Part shown: one piece after another, positions 26,420 to 35,280 of the stretch | How positions within the stretch are numbered: position 1 is the stretch's first letter | How the letters are laid out: each line of letters begins with the position of its first letter | From: an uncultured Peptoniphilaceae bacterium | GTDB lineage: Bacteria; Bacillota; Clostridia; Tissierellales; Peptoniphilaceae | Assembly (NCBI GenBank): GCA_943912255.1 | Contig: CALTTP010000005.1 | Location: 1-64,000, forward strand | DNA length: 64,000 bases | Reading direction: 5' to 3' | The notes under the pieces: generated by a model | Seen by the model: only the letters and a program-made list of their open reading frames with translations | Told to the model about the DNA's origin: nothing | Database searches by the model: none | Translations under genes and position numbers: made by a program

Positions 26420-26566
26420 ATGAATAAAGAAGAATTTTTGAAAAAACTTTCGGATGATGTTTTTTATATGGAAGATGAAGAGGTTGTAGAAACTGCAAAG
26501 ATGTATTTATCTGAAAGATATGAGACTTCCTGTAGTCTTAGAAGCGGCATCACTTTTAAAAGATGA
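26420..26566 (+). pseudogene. Truncated corrinoid protein gene (5' fragment of a second copy)
   Basis: GGAGGAGC precedes ATG 26420. The first 30 or so codons (EEFLKKLSDDVFYMEDEEVVETAK) nearly repeat the N-terminus of the corrinoid protein at 14745. After TATTTATCTGAAAGA the frame runs into methyltransferase sequence in the wrong phase and stops at 26564-26566, giving a 48-codon product. The rest of the corrinoid gene, the whole RACo gene and the start of the second methyltransferase are missing, as by one deletion. Confidence 0.85.
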
Positions 26567-27245
26567 ATTCAATGGAGAAAGACCAATAGGTTTAGATATT
26601 GCAGGACCCATGTCTGTTGCTGTAAATCTATGTGGTGCAGACAATCTTTTTAGATGGCTTAGGAAGCATCCTAAAGAAGTCCATGAAATGTTGGAAATAA
26701 TAACACAAGCAAATAATAAGTACATTGATGAAATTGTTCGTCTTGGAATAAATCTTGAATTTTCAGACCCAATGGCATCTACCACAGTGTTGAGTAAAAA
26801 GCAGTCAAACGAGTTTGCACTGCCTTACTTAAAGAAGAACTTGGATTACTACTATGAGATTAGTTCCAAAAAGGCATCTCTCCATATATGTGGAAAGACT
26901 TCTCAAATTTGGGACACCATAAGGGACTTTAAAATAAAAGCCTTTAGTGTTGATAACATTGAAGATTTATCAGAAGTAGTAGAACAACTTGGAGATGTGC
27001 ATCACATAGTTGGGAATGTTCCTCCTGTAGAAATTATTAAAAATGGAACTAGAGAGGATATAAAAAAATCTATCGCAAGTTGCATACTTAAAGCTTATGA
27101 TTCAAAAATGGGATATACCATTGGAGCTGGCTGTCAAATACCTGTTGGAACTCCTAGAGAAAACCTACACGCTTATTTTGATATTGCAAAAGAGCTTGGG
27201 AAACTTCCTATAGATGTAGAAAAGCTTGAAGATATTATAAAGTAA
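26521..27245 (+). pseudogene. 5'-deleted UroD-fold corrinoid methyltransferase (second copy)
   Basis: About 240 codons closely matching residues about 100-341 of the methyltransferase at 17156: LDIAGPMSVAVNLCGADNLF, zinc-site SLHICGKTSQIWD and GAGCQIPVGT are all present. It begins at the deletion junction with the corrinoid fragment, lacks the first hundred residues, and has no ribosome site before its first ATG (26520). The remaining reading frame is intact, so the deletion may be recent, or the fragment is under some constraint. Loss of the N-terminal part should abolish a normal UroD barrel. Confidence 0.85.
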
Positions 27246-27252
27246 CACAAGG

Positions 27253-27278
27253 ACACCTTCTAATGGGAGGTGTTTTTT
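27253..27278 (+). terminator. Intrinsic terminator after the truncated methyltransferase
   Basis: ACACCT (27253-27258) pairs with AGGTGT (27268-27273), followed by six Ts; same relative position as the terminator at 18189. Confidence 0.6.
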
Positions 27279-27377
27279 ATTTTAAGGTTGAATTTGTTAA
27301 AAAGAGGTATAAAAATATTAGGCATAAGTCATATAAAGTTCTTACAGGATAAAAAATAAAAAGGCCAGGAGATTTTT

Positions 27378-28451
27378 ATGAAAAGATTTAAAGTTATAAC
27401 AATACTTACTATTGTTTTACTAATAACATCTTTACTAATTATACTAATTAACGAAAGTAAAAAAAATCCACAGTTAATTCAAGATGAAGGAGAAGAAAAG
27501 TTTATGAATATAAAAAATAGAAATGAAATCTACTTAGCAGGTGGTTGCTTTTGGGGAGTGGAAGGATACTTCAAGAAAATTCCTGGTGTTTTAGACACTT
27601 CCGCTGGATATGCAAATGGAAAAACTAAAGATACCACCTACAGAAAGGTAAAGGAAACCGACCACAGTGAGGCTGTTAAAATAATTTATGATGAAGACAG
27701 AGTTTCATTACAGGAGCTATTGGAACATTATTTTAGAATAATCGATCCAACATCTGTAAACAAGCAGGGAAATGACAGAGGCAGACAATATAGAACTGGA
27801 ATTTATTATACAAATCGAAATGACGAGCTTGTGATTGATGAAATTATAAGACAAAAACAAGAGCTTTATGATGAGAAGATTGCAGTTGAAGTTGAACCAC
27901 TAAACAACTTTGTCCTTGGAGAGGACTATCATCAAGACTATCTAGATAAAAATCCGGGAGGCTATTGTCATATTAATCTTGCTCTGGCAGATGAACCACT
28001 GGATACGAAGAGCAAAGTCATTGAGAAGGACCAAAAGGAATTAAAAGAAAAACTTACGGAAGAGCAGTATAAAGTAACTCAAGAAGATAAAACAGAAAGA
28101 GCCTTTACATCTGAATACGACGATTTTTATGAAGAGGGAATCTATGTGGATGTGGTAAGTGGAGAGCCACTATTCTCGTCAAGGGACAAGTATGATGCAG
28201 GCTGTGGATGGCCTTCCTTTACAAAGCCAATCGATTCAAATATAAATTACAAAAGTGACAACTCTTTTAATATGAAGAGGGTGGAAGTAAGAAGTAAGGA
28301 TGCAGATTCCCACTTAGGTCATGTATTTTATGATGGGCCAAAGGACAAGGGTGGTGCAAGATATTGTATAAATGGAGCTTCTCTACGCTTCATTCCCTTA
28401 GAAAAAATGGAAGAAGAGGGCTATGGAGAGTATATAGAAAAGGTTAAATAA
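27378..28451 (+). CDS. msrAB: Membrane-anchored MsrAB fusion (peptide methionine sulfoxide reductase A and B)
   Basis: 357 residues. An N-terminal anchor (ITILTIVLLITSLLIILI) is followed by MsrA with catalytic GCFWG (about residue 55), then a linker and MsrB with CGWPSF and the catalytic RYCINGASLRF. MsrA reduces methionine-S-sulfoxide, MsrB the R form; the anchor suggests repair of extracytoplasmic proteins. The usual MsrB zinc CxxC pairs are absent, as in many MsrA-MsrB fusions. GGAGATTTTT precedes ATG 27378. It is the intact counterpart of the broken msrA at 18513. The catalytic residue is Cys, not Sec. Confidence 0.95.
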   Translation: MKRFKVITILTIVLLITSLLIILINESKKNPQLIQDEGEEKFMNIKNRNEIYLAGGCFWGVEGYFKKIPGVLDTSAGYANGKTKDTTYRKVKETDHSEAVKIIYDEDRVSLQELLEHYFRIIDPTSVNKQGNDRGRQYRTGIYYTNRNDELVIDEIIRQKQELYDEKIAVEVEPLNNFVLGEDYHQDYLDKNPGGYCHINLALADEPLDTKSKVIEKDQKELKEKLTEEQYKVTQEDKTERAFTSEYDDFYEEGIYVDVVSGEPLFSSRDKYDAGCGWPSFTKPIDSNINYKSDNSFNMKRVEVRSKDADSHLGHVFYDGPKDKGGARYCINGASLRFIPLEKMEEEGYGEYIEKVK

Positions 28452-28465
28452 GAGGATTAAAAAAA

Positions 28466-28500
28466 TTAAAAGTGGCTGGGATTATCCTAGCCACTTTTAA
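28466..28500. terminator. Bidirectional terminator
   Basis: TTAAAAGTGGCT (28466-28477) pairs over twelve bases with AGCCACTTTTAA (28489-28500); A-rich on one side, T-rich on the other, between convergent msrAB and the radical SAM gene. Confidence 0.8.
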
Positions 28501-28537
28501 CATTCTAATAGAAAAAGGTTAGGTGATTGAAGAATTA

Positions 28538-29947
28538 CTATTTAATATTTGCTTTTTCCTTTTTATTCTCTTGTCTTTCTTTCCATATACTATCAGCAGT
28601 TTTATTCCAGTCCTTTGCATAAGGAATACATTTTTCTTCTAGATTCTCTGGAGATTCTGGAGAAATCAAATCCGTAGATTTTGATTTAGAATCTTCTACA
28701 AGTTTTGTAAGGCGTCCTGGGTTTTCAAGCATTGGACAAGGTTTAAGCATATTGTCATTGAAGGGTTGATTGTCGTGGAAGCCCATAAATAGTGGACTTT
28801 GTAACCCTTCTAAGATGGTCTTTTCCCTTATGTTGGAGTCGGAAAAGTGAATAAATACGCAAGGTTCCATATCTCCTAGGGAGTTGATGTGGAAGTAATT
28901 TCTTCCTCCAGCAATACATCCATTTATAAATTCGCCATCGTTTTGGAAGTCGATGGTAAAGATATTCATTGGTGATGAACCAGATCTTATCTCTCTAACC
29001 TTGTGGAATACATATTTTCTTTGTTCTGGGTTAGGTAATAGACTAGGTTCTGCATCATTTCCCACAGGCATATAGTGGAAGTACCATGCCAATTTACATC
29101 CATGATCAATTAAATTGTACATAAATTCATCGGAAGTAACTTGTTTATAATTTTGAGAGGTATAGCAAACGGATACACCATAAAGAAGTTTATGTTTCTT
29201 CATAAGATCCATGGCTTCAATAACTCTTTTATACACTCCATCTCCTCTTCTAAAGTCCGTAGATTCCTCGGTTCCTTCAATACTTAGGGCAAAGGAGATA
29301 TTTCCGGCTTTAGCCACCTCTTCACAGAATTTGTCGTCAATAAGTGTTCCATTAGTAAAAATGTGAAAGGCAGATTCGTTAAACTCATTTGCTAACTTGA
29401 TTATGTCATCTTTTCTAACAAGTGGTTCGCCACCGGTCATTATAAAGAAATAGGTTCCCAATTCATTTCCCTGTCTAACAATACTTGCCATTTCCTCGTA
29501 AGTAAGATTATTTTTATTACCATATTCCGCTGCCCAACATCCTTTACACTTTAAATTACAAGCAGAAGTTGGGTCAAATAGTATTGCCCACGGAATATTG
29601 CAATTATATTTCTTTTGAAGTTCATTTCTCAAAGCGTTTCCTTTGTATACAGCATTATAGCCAAAGTTCATTACGAAACGTTTTATTATATTATCATCAA
29701 TTTCATTTACAATATCTTCACCAAAAGATACCCATTTGGAATTTGGGTTGGCAAATTCCTCTCTAATTCTTGTAATTGCCTGCTTTGCACTATTCTCTTC
29801 ATATGATTCAGGCATTAAATATTTGTCAATTACATCAATAACATCTTTCATACCCTCTTCCGGGTCTTTTTTAATACGTTTAAATGCAAGGTCTACAGCC
29901 ACAGAAAATGCGGCTTTAGTTGCCTTATCTTTAAGATTATTTCCCAT
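28538..29947 (-). CDS. Radical SAM protein with extra cysteine region
   Basis: 469 residues. A helical N-terminal domain of about 120 residues precedes the radical SAM core with CNLKCKGC (CxxxCxxC), the SAM-binding MTGGEPL and a SIEGTEESTDFRRG segment. C-terminal cysteines (GCIAGGRNYFHINSLGDMEPC and later KPCPMLENPG, EKCIPYA) resemble a SPASM-like second cluster site. Family members are common in clostridia, with unknown substrates. ATG 29947 is preferred, having AAGGAGG seven bases upstream. It is divergent from the zinc operon across a 540-base gap. Confidence 0.85.
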   Translation of the reverse strand: MGNNLKDKATKAAFSVAVDLAFKRIKKDPEEGMKDVIDVIDKYLMPESYEENSAKQAITRIREEFANPNSKWVSFGEDIVNEIDDNIIKRFVMNFGYNAVYKGNALRNELQKKYNCNIPWAILFDPTSACNLKCKGCWAAEYGNKNNLTYEEMASIVRQGNELGTYFFIMTGGEPLVRKDDIIKLANEFNESAFHIFTNGTLIDDKFCEEVAKAGNISFALSIEGTEESTDFRRGDGVYKRVIEAMDLMKKHKLLYGVSVCYTSQNYKQVTSDEFMYNLIDHGCKLAWYFHYMPVGNDAEPSLLPNPEQRKYVFHKVREIRSGSSPMNIFTIDFQNDGEFINGCIAGGRNYFHINSLGDMEPCVFIHFSDSNIREKTILEGLQSPLFMGFHDNQPFNDNMLKPCPMLENPGRLTKLVEDSKSKSTDLISPESPENLEEKCIPYAKDWNKTADSIWKERQENKKEKANIK

Positions 29948-30007
29948 ATTAGGCCTCCTTATCAATACTAACATATATATTATTATTCTTAAAAATGATA
30001 ATATAAT

Positions 30008-30069
30008 AATTCGAATTTGCGAATTTTCCTCTATACAATTAGTATACCCAAATAAGTTGTCATCATCAA
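30008..30069 (-). promoter_or_regulatory. Promoter and inverted repeat for the radical SAM gene
   Basis: On the minus strand TTGATG (30069-30064), a 17-base spacer and TATACT (30046-30041). Just downstream is AATTCG-N6-CGAATT (30008-30025), a perfect six-base inverted repeat well placed as an operator. Between 30070 and 30290 I see only AT-rich sequence. Confidence 0.55.
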
Positions 30070-30293
30070 GGATAAAAACTAGACAAATGTTGTAATTTAG
30101 TCAAGGAAAATGATTGCTTAATTCAATGATTCATCTTGACTATAAGACAAATAAAATCAATATCAAGGAACTATATATGCAAATAAAATAAAAGAACAAC
30201 AAGAATAAATAAATCCTTTTAAAATAATAAAGCATTTAAAAACGCTTGTTTTCAACATTATTCTAAAATTTTCCAAAAATTATATAAAAAAGT

Positions 30294-30348
30294 TTGCAAT
30301 AATTCAAATGGTTTGCTATACTGTAATCAGAAATGATAATCAATATCA
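30294..30348 (+). promoter_or_regulatory. Zinc-operon promoter with Fur/Zur-like operator
   Basis: TTGCAA (30294-30299), 17-base spacer, TATACT (30317-30322). TGATA-N5-TATCA (30334-30348) covers the expected start of transcription and resembles Fur-family boxes (TGATAATCA core). Placed before zinT-znuA-znuC-znuB, it is a good candidate Zur site. The remaining 140-base leader contains AT-rich sequence only. Confidence 0.6.
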
Positions 30349-30488
30349 ACGGATGATCATTTTAATTAACACCTTGCCATTTTTTAAAAATGGATTTTAA
30401 TACATACTAAAATTCATATAAGAATCTAACTTACCCCCTATAAGTTATCTTCAGTTAAGAGATGGCAGGGTGACTTTAGGAGGAAAAG

Positions 30489-31178
30489 ATGAAAAAGAAA
30501 ACTAATTTATTGTTGGCATTGGCCTTAGTAGGAGTAATTGCCTTAACAGGTTGTAAAAAAGGTGGCGTGAGCGGTCAGACAGATGCTCCAGAAAAAAACA
30601 CAACGGAAGCTACCCAGGAGCAGGAACACAATCATGATCACGACCACGACCATGACCATGATCACGATCATGACCACGACCATGGAAATGATGACAAGGA
30701 TCTATCCTTATCTGACTGGAATGGTGAATGGACTAGTATAACAAATTATGCAGATGATGAGAAAATTCAAGATGCTTATAAGGAAGTTGCTAAAAGAGAC
30801 AATATTAGTCAAGAGAAAGCAAAGGAAGATTTTCTTTCTAAGATGGATGTAGACTTTGGCGCTATTAAAGTGGAAGATGAAACAGTAACTTTTTATGACA
30901 AACCTCAGGGCAAAGAGATTGAAAAGACCAATTATACTTATGTAGGGAAACATCCTATGGAACACGGTGGAAAGACTTTCTACTGGTATGAGTTCAAATC
31001 CGAAGGAAAATACCCTAATCTATTATTGATGCCATTACATGGCGAAGAACATATGCCTCACTTTCATTTGAGAACTGGTGCAGATACTGAAAGTATGCTA
31101 AAGAAGGAAGACTGGTATCCTACTTTTGTAAGCCCAACGGTTACAATAGATCAAGTGTATGAGGAAATTGCTGAATAA
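30489..31178 (+). CDS. zinT: ZinT-like zinc-binding lipoprotein with His-Asp tract
   Basis: 229 residues. The signal peptide ends in a lipobox (VIALTGCKK). Then follows an alternating His/Asp tract (about residues 47-66, HD repeated about nine times) that would bind zinc, and a ZinT (YodA) domain: LSDWNGEWTSITNY at its start, HGGKTFYWYEFKSEG and HGEEHMPHFHLRTGAD with the zinc-ligand histidines. In streptococci this domain is fused to AdcA (ZnuA); here it is separate and directly upstream of znuA, probably handing zinc to it. AGGAGG precedes the start. Confidence 0.92.
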   Translation: MKKKTNLLLALALVGVIALTGCKKGGVSGQTDAPEKNTTEATQEQEHNHDHDHDHDHDHDHDHDHGNDDKDLSLSDWNGEWTSITNYADDEKIQDAYKEVAKRDNISQEKAKEDFLSKMDVDFGAIKVEDETVTFYDKPQGKEIEKTNYTYVGKHPMEHGGKTFYWYEFKSEGKYPNLLLMPLHGEEHMPHFHLRTGADTESMLKKEDWYPTFVSPTVTIDQVYEEIAE

Positions 31179-31190
31179 TTCTGTAAAAAA

Positions 31191-31216
31191 GCCCCTGACC
31201 TTTCAGGGGCTTTTTT
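31191..31216 (+). terminator. Strong intrinsic terminator after zinT
   Basis: GCCCCTGA (31191-31198), loop CCTT, TCAGGGGC (31203-31210), then six Ts. It would lower expression of znuABC relative to zinT. Confidence 0.9.
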
Positions 31217-31337
31217 ACTGAAGTCTTGGAGCAGTGGATTTAAATCCTCCATTGTGATTATACGAGCAAATTTTATATTATTAAGGGATTGAAGATAATG
31301 GATTGCTCCAAAGGCTTCCAATAAGAAAGGAGATTTT

Positions 31338-32630
31338 ATGAAAAAACTTTTATCTATGATTTTAATTTTAATCTACCTTCTTACTTTTACTGGATGTGAA
31401 AGAGAGACTAAGGCCAATGGAAAGCCTATAGTTTACACATCTTTTTACCCTGTATACAGTCTTGCAAAGGAAGTTTTTCAAGATACTGTAGACGTTAGAA
31501 TTTTTATGCCTATAAGTCAGGATCCCCATCTTTGGGAGCCTTCTCCAAAAAAGATGAGAGAGTTGGAAAAGGCGGATTTGCTTATTATAAATGGTGCAAA
31601 TTTAGAAAGATGGTCTGATAAGATACCAGAGCTGTTTCCAAACTTAGATATTTTAAATTTAGCTTCAGGTATCAACTTAATAACCTATAAAGGTGCAGCG
31701 GCATTGGGAGATTTTCAGTACCTTGCTTCTGGGGATCTCACTGAAGAAGTTTACAGGATAGAATTTGGTCATACCCATGAGAAACATATGAGAATAGCGT
31801 TTTATCCTTTGGATACTGATTTATCCGAAAAAGAAACTATTGAACTAGGAAGAAAGATCATGGAGGAGGAAGGTGAAGTCGTTCCTCAAAGGGACATGAT
31901 AGAAGTTGAACCTTCCAAGGTTTACAATCTTGAAATGGGCCATGAGCAGGGGGAGATTTTCTTTAAGGTTCCTAAGAAGGGGAAATGGCTAATCTACTCC
32001 GATAGATTATCTTCAGAAGCCCTCTCCTACAAGTTTTTTGATTCTAAGGAAGAACCATTAAATCTAAATACTTTAAGGGATGTGTCTACGACATCGGAAG
32101 ACAAGATTACCTATGATCCCCATTCATGGATGAGTATTAGGAATGCAAAGAGATTTGTGAAGGATATGGAATATGTAGCAAGTAAGAAGTTTCCTGAATT
32201 TGAAAAGGAGTATAGGAACAATGCTTCAAAAATTCTCCAGGAGTTAACTACCTTAGATTATAAATATAGAGATTTATTTTCAAAAGTTGATAGGAAAGAA
32301 TTTATTGTAAGTCACTATGCCTTTGCCTATTTGGCTAAGGATTTTAAATTGATTCAATATCCTCTTCAAAATCTAACCAGTATGGAAGCCCCTAGTATTA
32401 AAAAGATAAAACAGGTCATTGAGGATTCGAAAAACAAGGGGATAAAGACGATATTCTATGAATATGGAATGCCTAAAAATGGTGCAGAGATAATAGCAGA
32501 GGAGATAGATGCAGACTTAAAGGGGCTTATATCCATGGAATATGTAAATAGTGATATGGAAAAGATAGGAAGTAGATATATCGATTATTTAGAATACAAT
32601 TTAGAAACTCTATATCGTTCAATGAGGTGA
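31338..32630 (+). CDS. znuA: ZnuA-like zinc ABC transporter binding lipoprotein with a large inserted domain
   Basis: 430 residues, against about 300 for usual ZnuA/AdcA. Lipobox LTFTGCER. The N-lobe (about 27-115) has YTSFYPVYSLAKEV and the metal site region DPHLWEPSP; the C-lobe starts at DPHSWMSIRNAKRFV (about 262) and includes FIVSHYAFAYLAKDF. Between them, where ZnuA has a short His-rich loop, sits about 140 residues of unknown domain with FGHTHEKHM, MGHEQGEIFFKVPKKG and WLIYSDRL, beta-rich by appearance. GAAAGGAG precedes the start; znuC follows by four bases. Confidence 0.88.
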   Translation: MKKLLSMILILIYLLTFTGCERETKANGKPIVYTSFYPVYSLAKEVFQDTVDVRIFMPISQDPHLWEPSPKKMRELEKADLLIINGANLERWSDKIPELFPNLDILNLASGINLITYKGAAALGDFQYLASGDLTEEVYRIEFGHTHEKHMRIAFYPLDTDLSEKETIELGRKIMEEEGEVVPQRDMIEVEPSKVYNLEMGHEQGEIFFKVPKKGKWLIYSDRLSSEALSYKFFDSKEEPLNLNTLRDVSTTSEDKITYDPHSWMSIRNAKRFVKDMEYVASKKFPEFEKEYRNNASKILQELTTLDYKYRDLFSKVDRKEFIVSHYAFAYLAKDFKLIQYPLQNLTSMEAPSIKKIKQVIEDSKNKGIKTIFYEYGMPKNGAEIIAEEIDADLKGLISMEYVNSDMEKIGSRYIDYLEYNLETLYRSMR

Positions 32631-32634
32631 TAAT

Positions 32635-33309
32635 ATGAAAGCGATAGACATAAAAAATTTAGACTTTAGCTATGGAAGTCATCCAGTATTAAATAATTTA
32701 AACTTTTCTGTGGATGCAGGAAGGGTGGCGGTAATTACTGGTGAAAATGGCAGTGGCAAATCCACTTTAATAAAGATTATGATTGGAGAGAATGAACCTA
32801 CAAGGGGAACTGTGAAAATTTTAGACTCTCCCATTGATAAGAAGATATTAAATAAAATAGGATATGTTCCTCAAACTCAGGGTGAAAATTTTATAACTTT
32901 TCCTTTGACATCTAAGGAACTAGTTGTGTTACAAGCCTATGATGACTTTGGACCCATTAAACTTCCTACTAAGAGTCTTTATAAAAAGGCTGAAGAAAAG
33001 TTAATAGACTTAGGATTGGAAGATTATATTGACTGTCCTGTAACTGAACTTTCTGGAGGACTACGACAAAGGGTTATGATAGCAAGAGCTATGATGAACG
33101 AACCAGAGATTTTAATATTTGATGAGCCTACAGCAGGTGTGGATGAGGAGTCGAAAAACTACTTGGCAAAGCTTCTTAATAAATTAAATAGGGATTTTAA
33201 AGTGACTGTAATCCTTGTAACTCACGAGCTAGAATGGATAAAAGATAAGCTTAAAGAGTGCAGTAATTATAGATTGGTGAAAGGAGAAATAGTAAATGTT
33301 GGAATTTAG
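32635..33309 (+). CDS. znuC: Zinc ABC transporter ATP-binding protein
   Basis: 224 residues. All ABC motifs are present: Walker A GENGSGKST, Q-loop VPQTQ, signature LSGGLRQR, Walker B ILIFDEPTAGVD and H-loop THE. It energises zinc (or manganese) import through the ZnuB channel. It overlaps the permease gene by 14 bases, and its four-base distance from the binding-protein gene marks one operon. Metal specificity is inferred from zinT and the overall arrangement. Confidence 0.92.
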   Translation: MKAIDIKNLDFSYGSHPVLNNLNFSVDAGRVAVITGENGSGKSTLIKIMIGENEPTRGTVKILDSPIDKKILNKIGYVPQTQGENFITFPLTSKELVVLQAYDDFGPIKLPTKSLYKKAEEKLIDLGLEDYIDCPVTELSGGLRQRVMIARAMMNEPEILIFDEPTAGVDEESKNYLAKLLNKLNRDFKVTVILVTHELEWIKDKLKECSNYRLVKGEIVNVGI

Positions 33310-34135
33310 ATTTATGCAAAGGGCATTACTAGTTTCTCTAATGATATCCATAATGATTCCATTAATTGGAATTGTCCTTGTAAATAGGAAGACATCCATG
33401 ATTGGAGATGCCCTTTCCCACGTGTCCCTTTCAGGAGTTGCTGCAGGACTTATTTTAAATATAAACCCTCTTATTGGTGGAATTGTAGCATGTGTCATAG
33501 GTGCCTTTGGAATAGAGGGAATAAGAAAGAAGTTTCCTCATTACGGCGATATGGCAACAGGGATTATAACGGCTTTAGGTCTTGGAATTGCCGCTATGCT
33601 TTCTGACTTTGCTCCTGGGGGAAATAGCTTTGAAGCCTATCTCTTTGGAAGCATCGTTTCTGTTTCCAAGATGGATTTAATTTTAATATCCATTACATTT
33701 ATCTTAGTTTTAGCCCTTTCTCTAATATTTTATGGAGGACTTTTAAATATTTGTATAAATCAAAATTTGGCAAGGCTTGCAGGAGTTAATACAAAGCTTA
33801 TTAATGGGATTTTTACTTTTTTAGCCTCCCTTACCGTTGCCTTGTCTGCGAAGGTAATAGGAGCTTTAATGGTAACCTCTCTTATAGTTTTACCAGTGGC
33901 CAATGCTCTTTTAATAAGTAGAAGCTATAAACAAACCTATATCTTTACTTTACTATTTGGTATGTTTTACACTCTTAGTGGAGTTGTAATCTCCTATTAC
34001 TTTGATGTAAAACCAGGAGGTTCTATTGTAGTACTGGCTGGGCTAGGGCTTATTATTACCTTTAGCATAACAAAACTTAAAAAGAAAATACAAAGGGATT
34101 CAAAGAACTTTTTAAAGGAACAAATGAGTAGTTAA
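33296..34135 (+). CDS. znuB: Zinc ABC transporter permease
   Basis: 279 residues with about eight transmembrane helices, of the ABC-3 metal permease family: RFMQRALLVSLMISIMIPLIGIVL at the start, SMIGDALSHVSLSGVAAGL (the conserved DALSH motif) and a C-terminal VIGALMVTSLIVLPVANALL. It forms the membrane channel for ZnuC. GGAGAAATAGTAA precedes ATG 33296 within the end of znuC. No terminator is obvious before the next lipoprotein gene at 34246. Confidence 0.92.
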   Translation: MLEFRFMQRALLVSLMISIMIPLIGIVLVNRKTSMIGDALSHVSLSGVAAGLILNINPLIGGIVACVIGAFGIEGIRKKFPHYGDMATGIITALGLGIAAMLSDFAPGGNSFEAYLFGSIVSVSKMDLILISITFILVLALSLIFYGGLLNICINQNLARLAGVNTKLINGIFTFLASLTVALSAKVIGALMVTSLIVLPVANALLISRSYKQTYIFTLLFGMFYTLSGVVISYYFDVKPGGSIVVLAGLGLIITFSITKLKKKIQRDSKNFLKEQMSS

Positions 34136-34245
34136 AAACGTAGATCATGGAGGTTTAATTCTCTTTCTGGGTATCTATATGGTAATCTATATCATTTAGA
34201 TTGGAAATTTAGGAATATAACTTATTAAAATACAGGGGGAGAATT

Positions 34246-35262
34246 ATGATAGGAAAGGTGAGGTTACTATGTGTTTTTATAGCCCTAGTGTTAGTTGTGA
34301 CGGGCTGTTCTAAAGTAGGAACAACTCCTACAGAAACTGAAAACAAGACCACTAATACCAGTGAAAAAGTTGATGAAGCAGAAAAGAAAAAAATCGATCT
34401 TTCAGGTATGAGTGATGATGAAGCGGCAAAAACTATTGTCCAGTTATTACTTGATGGCAAGTCAGAAGAGTACTTTAATACAACTCAAAGTATGGAAACT
34501 GTGGATTATCAAAGGATTGTAGTGGGAGAGTAACAGAAACTTTTTGAAAAGCTAAGTCGTGAAGAAAAAGACGCTTATTTGGAAACTCAAAGTAAGGTTT
34601 CAGAAATGGTAGATCAAAGAAATGCCGACTTTGTTGGTCAAGAATATGATGTGGCAAAGGATAAAATGGAAATTGGAGAAAATGGCTTTGATATAGGCAA
34701 AAAGCAAGTTACCTTTGCAGGATTTATCAAGAATAAGGACTCTAAGACCACAGTATTTGGTCCCGGTGTTAAGGCAAAGTTACTGGATAAAAAAGGTGAA
34801 GTTATAACAGAAACTATTTATAAATTAGGATTTGTTAAACCAGGAGATACAAGACCTTTTTCAGGTAGCTTACCTATCCTAAAAGGTAGTAAGCCAGATA
34901 AAGTGGAATTTGAAATAATGGGTGGAATGGAAGACGAATATGTTGAAAACTATCTTGGATTTGATGACTTCCAAGTAGATGGTATCAATAAACTTAAAAC
35001 TGATAATGGATTGTCGGTTTCAGGAAACTATAATAATAAGTCAGAAGTAGAAGCAACAGGAGTTGAAATATTTGTTATGGGTAAAAAGGACGGAAAACCA
35101 GTAACAGGAGCTAAGCAAAATTGGTTTGACGTAGTCTATCCAAAAGTTCAACAAGCCTTTGCGGTAGATCTTCCAACAGATAAGAAAATAGAAGATGTAG
35201 AAGTATATATCTATGAATCTTCACCAAAAGGCCAGGACATGAGTACTCAACCGATACAATAA
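34246..35262 (+). pseudogene. Lipoprotein gene with an in-frame ochre stop (DUF5067/DUF5105-like)
   Basis: ATG 34246, preceded by GGGGGAGAATT, starts a lipoprotein (lipobox LVVTGCSK) whose frame is cut by TAA at 34531-34533. The same frame continues without further stops to 35262: (stop)QKLFEKLSREEKDAYLETQS, then a beta-rich domain with KKQVTFAGFIKNKDSKTTVFGPGVKAKLLDKKG split over several segments. The whole would be 338 codons. A single change (CAA or GAA to TAA) is enough. The second part has an internal ATG (34579) but no signal peptide or ribosome site. The overall form is like DUF5067/DUF5105 lipoproteins (tentative). Confidence 0.8.
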
Positions 35263-35280
35263 AATAAGGAAATAAAAGTG

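Noticed and set aside
27528..27560. Selenocysteine in MsrA, as in some clostridial enzymes
   Set aside because: The catalytic codon in GCFWG is TGC (Cys) in both msrA copies.
34531..34533. TAA in the lipoprotein gene as recoding
   Set aside because: No recoding of TAA is known in such bacteria and no shift or hairpin signal is evident; treated as a point mutation.
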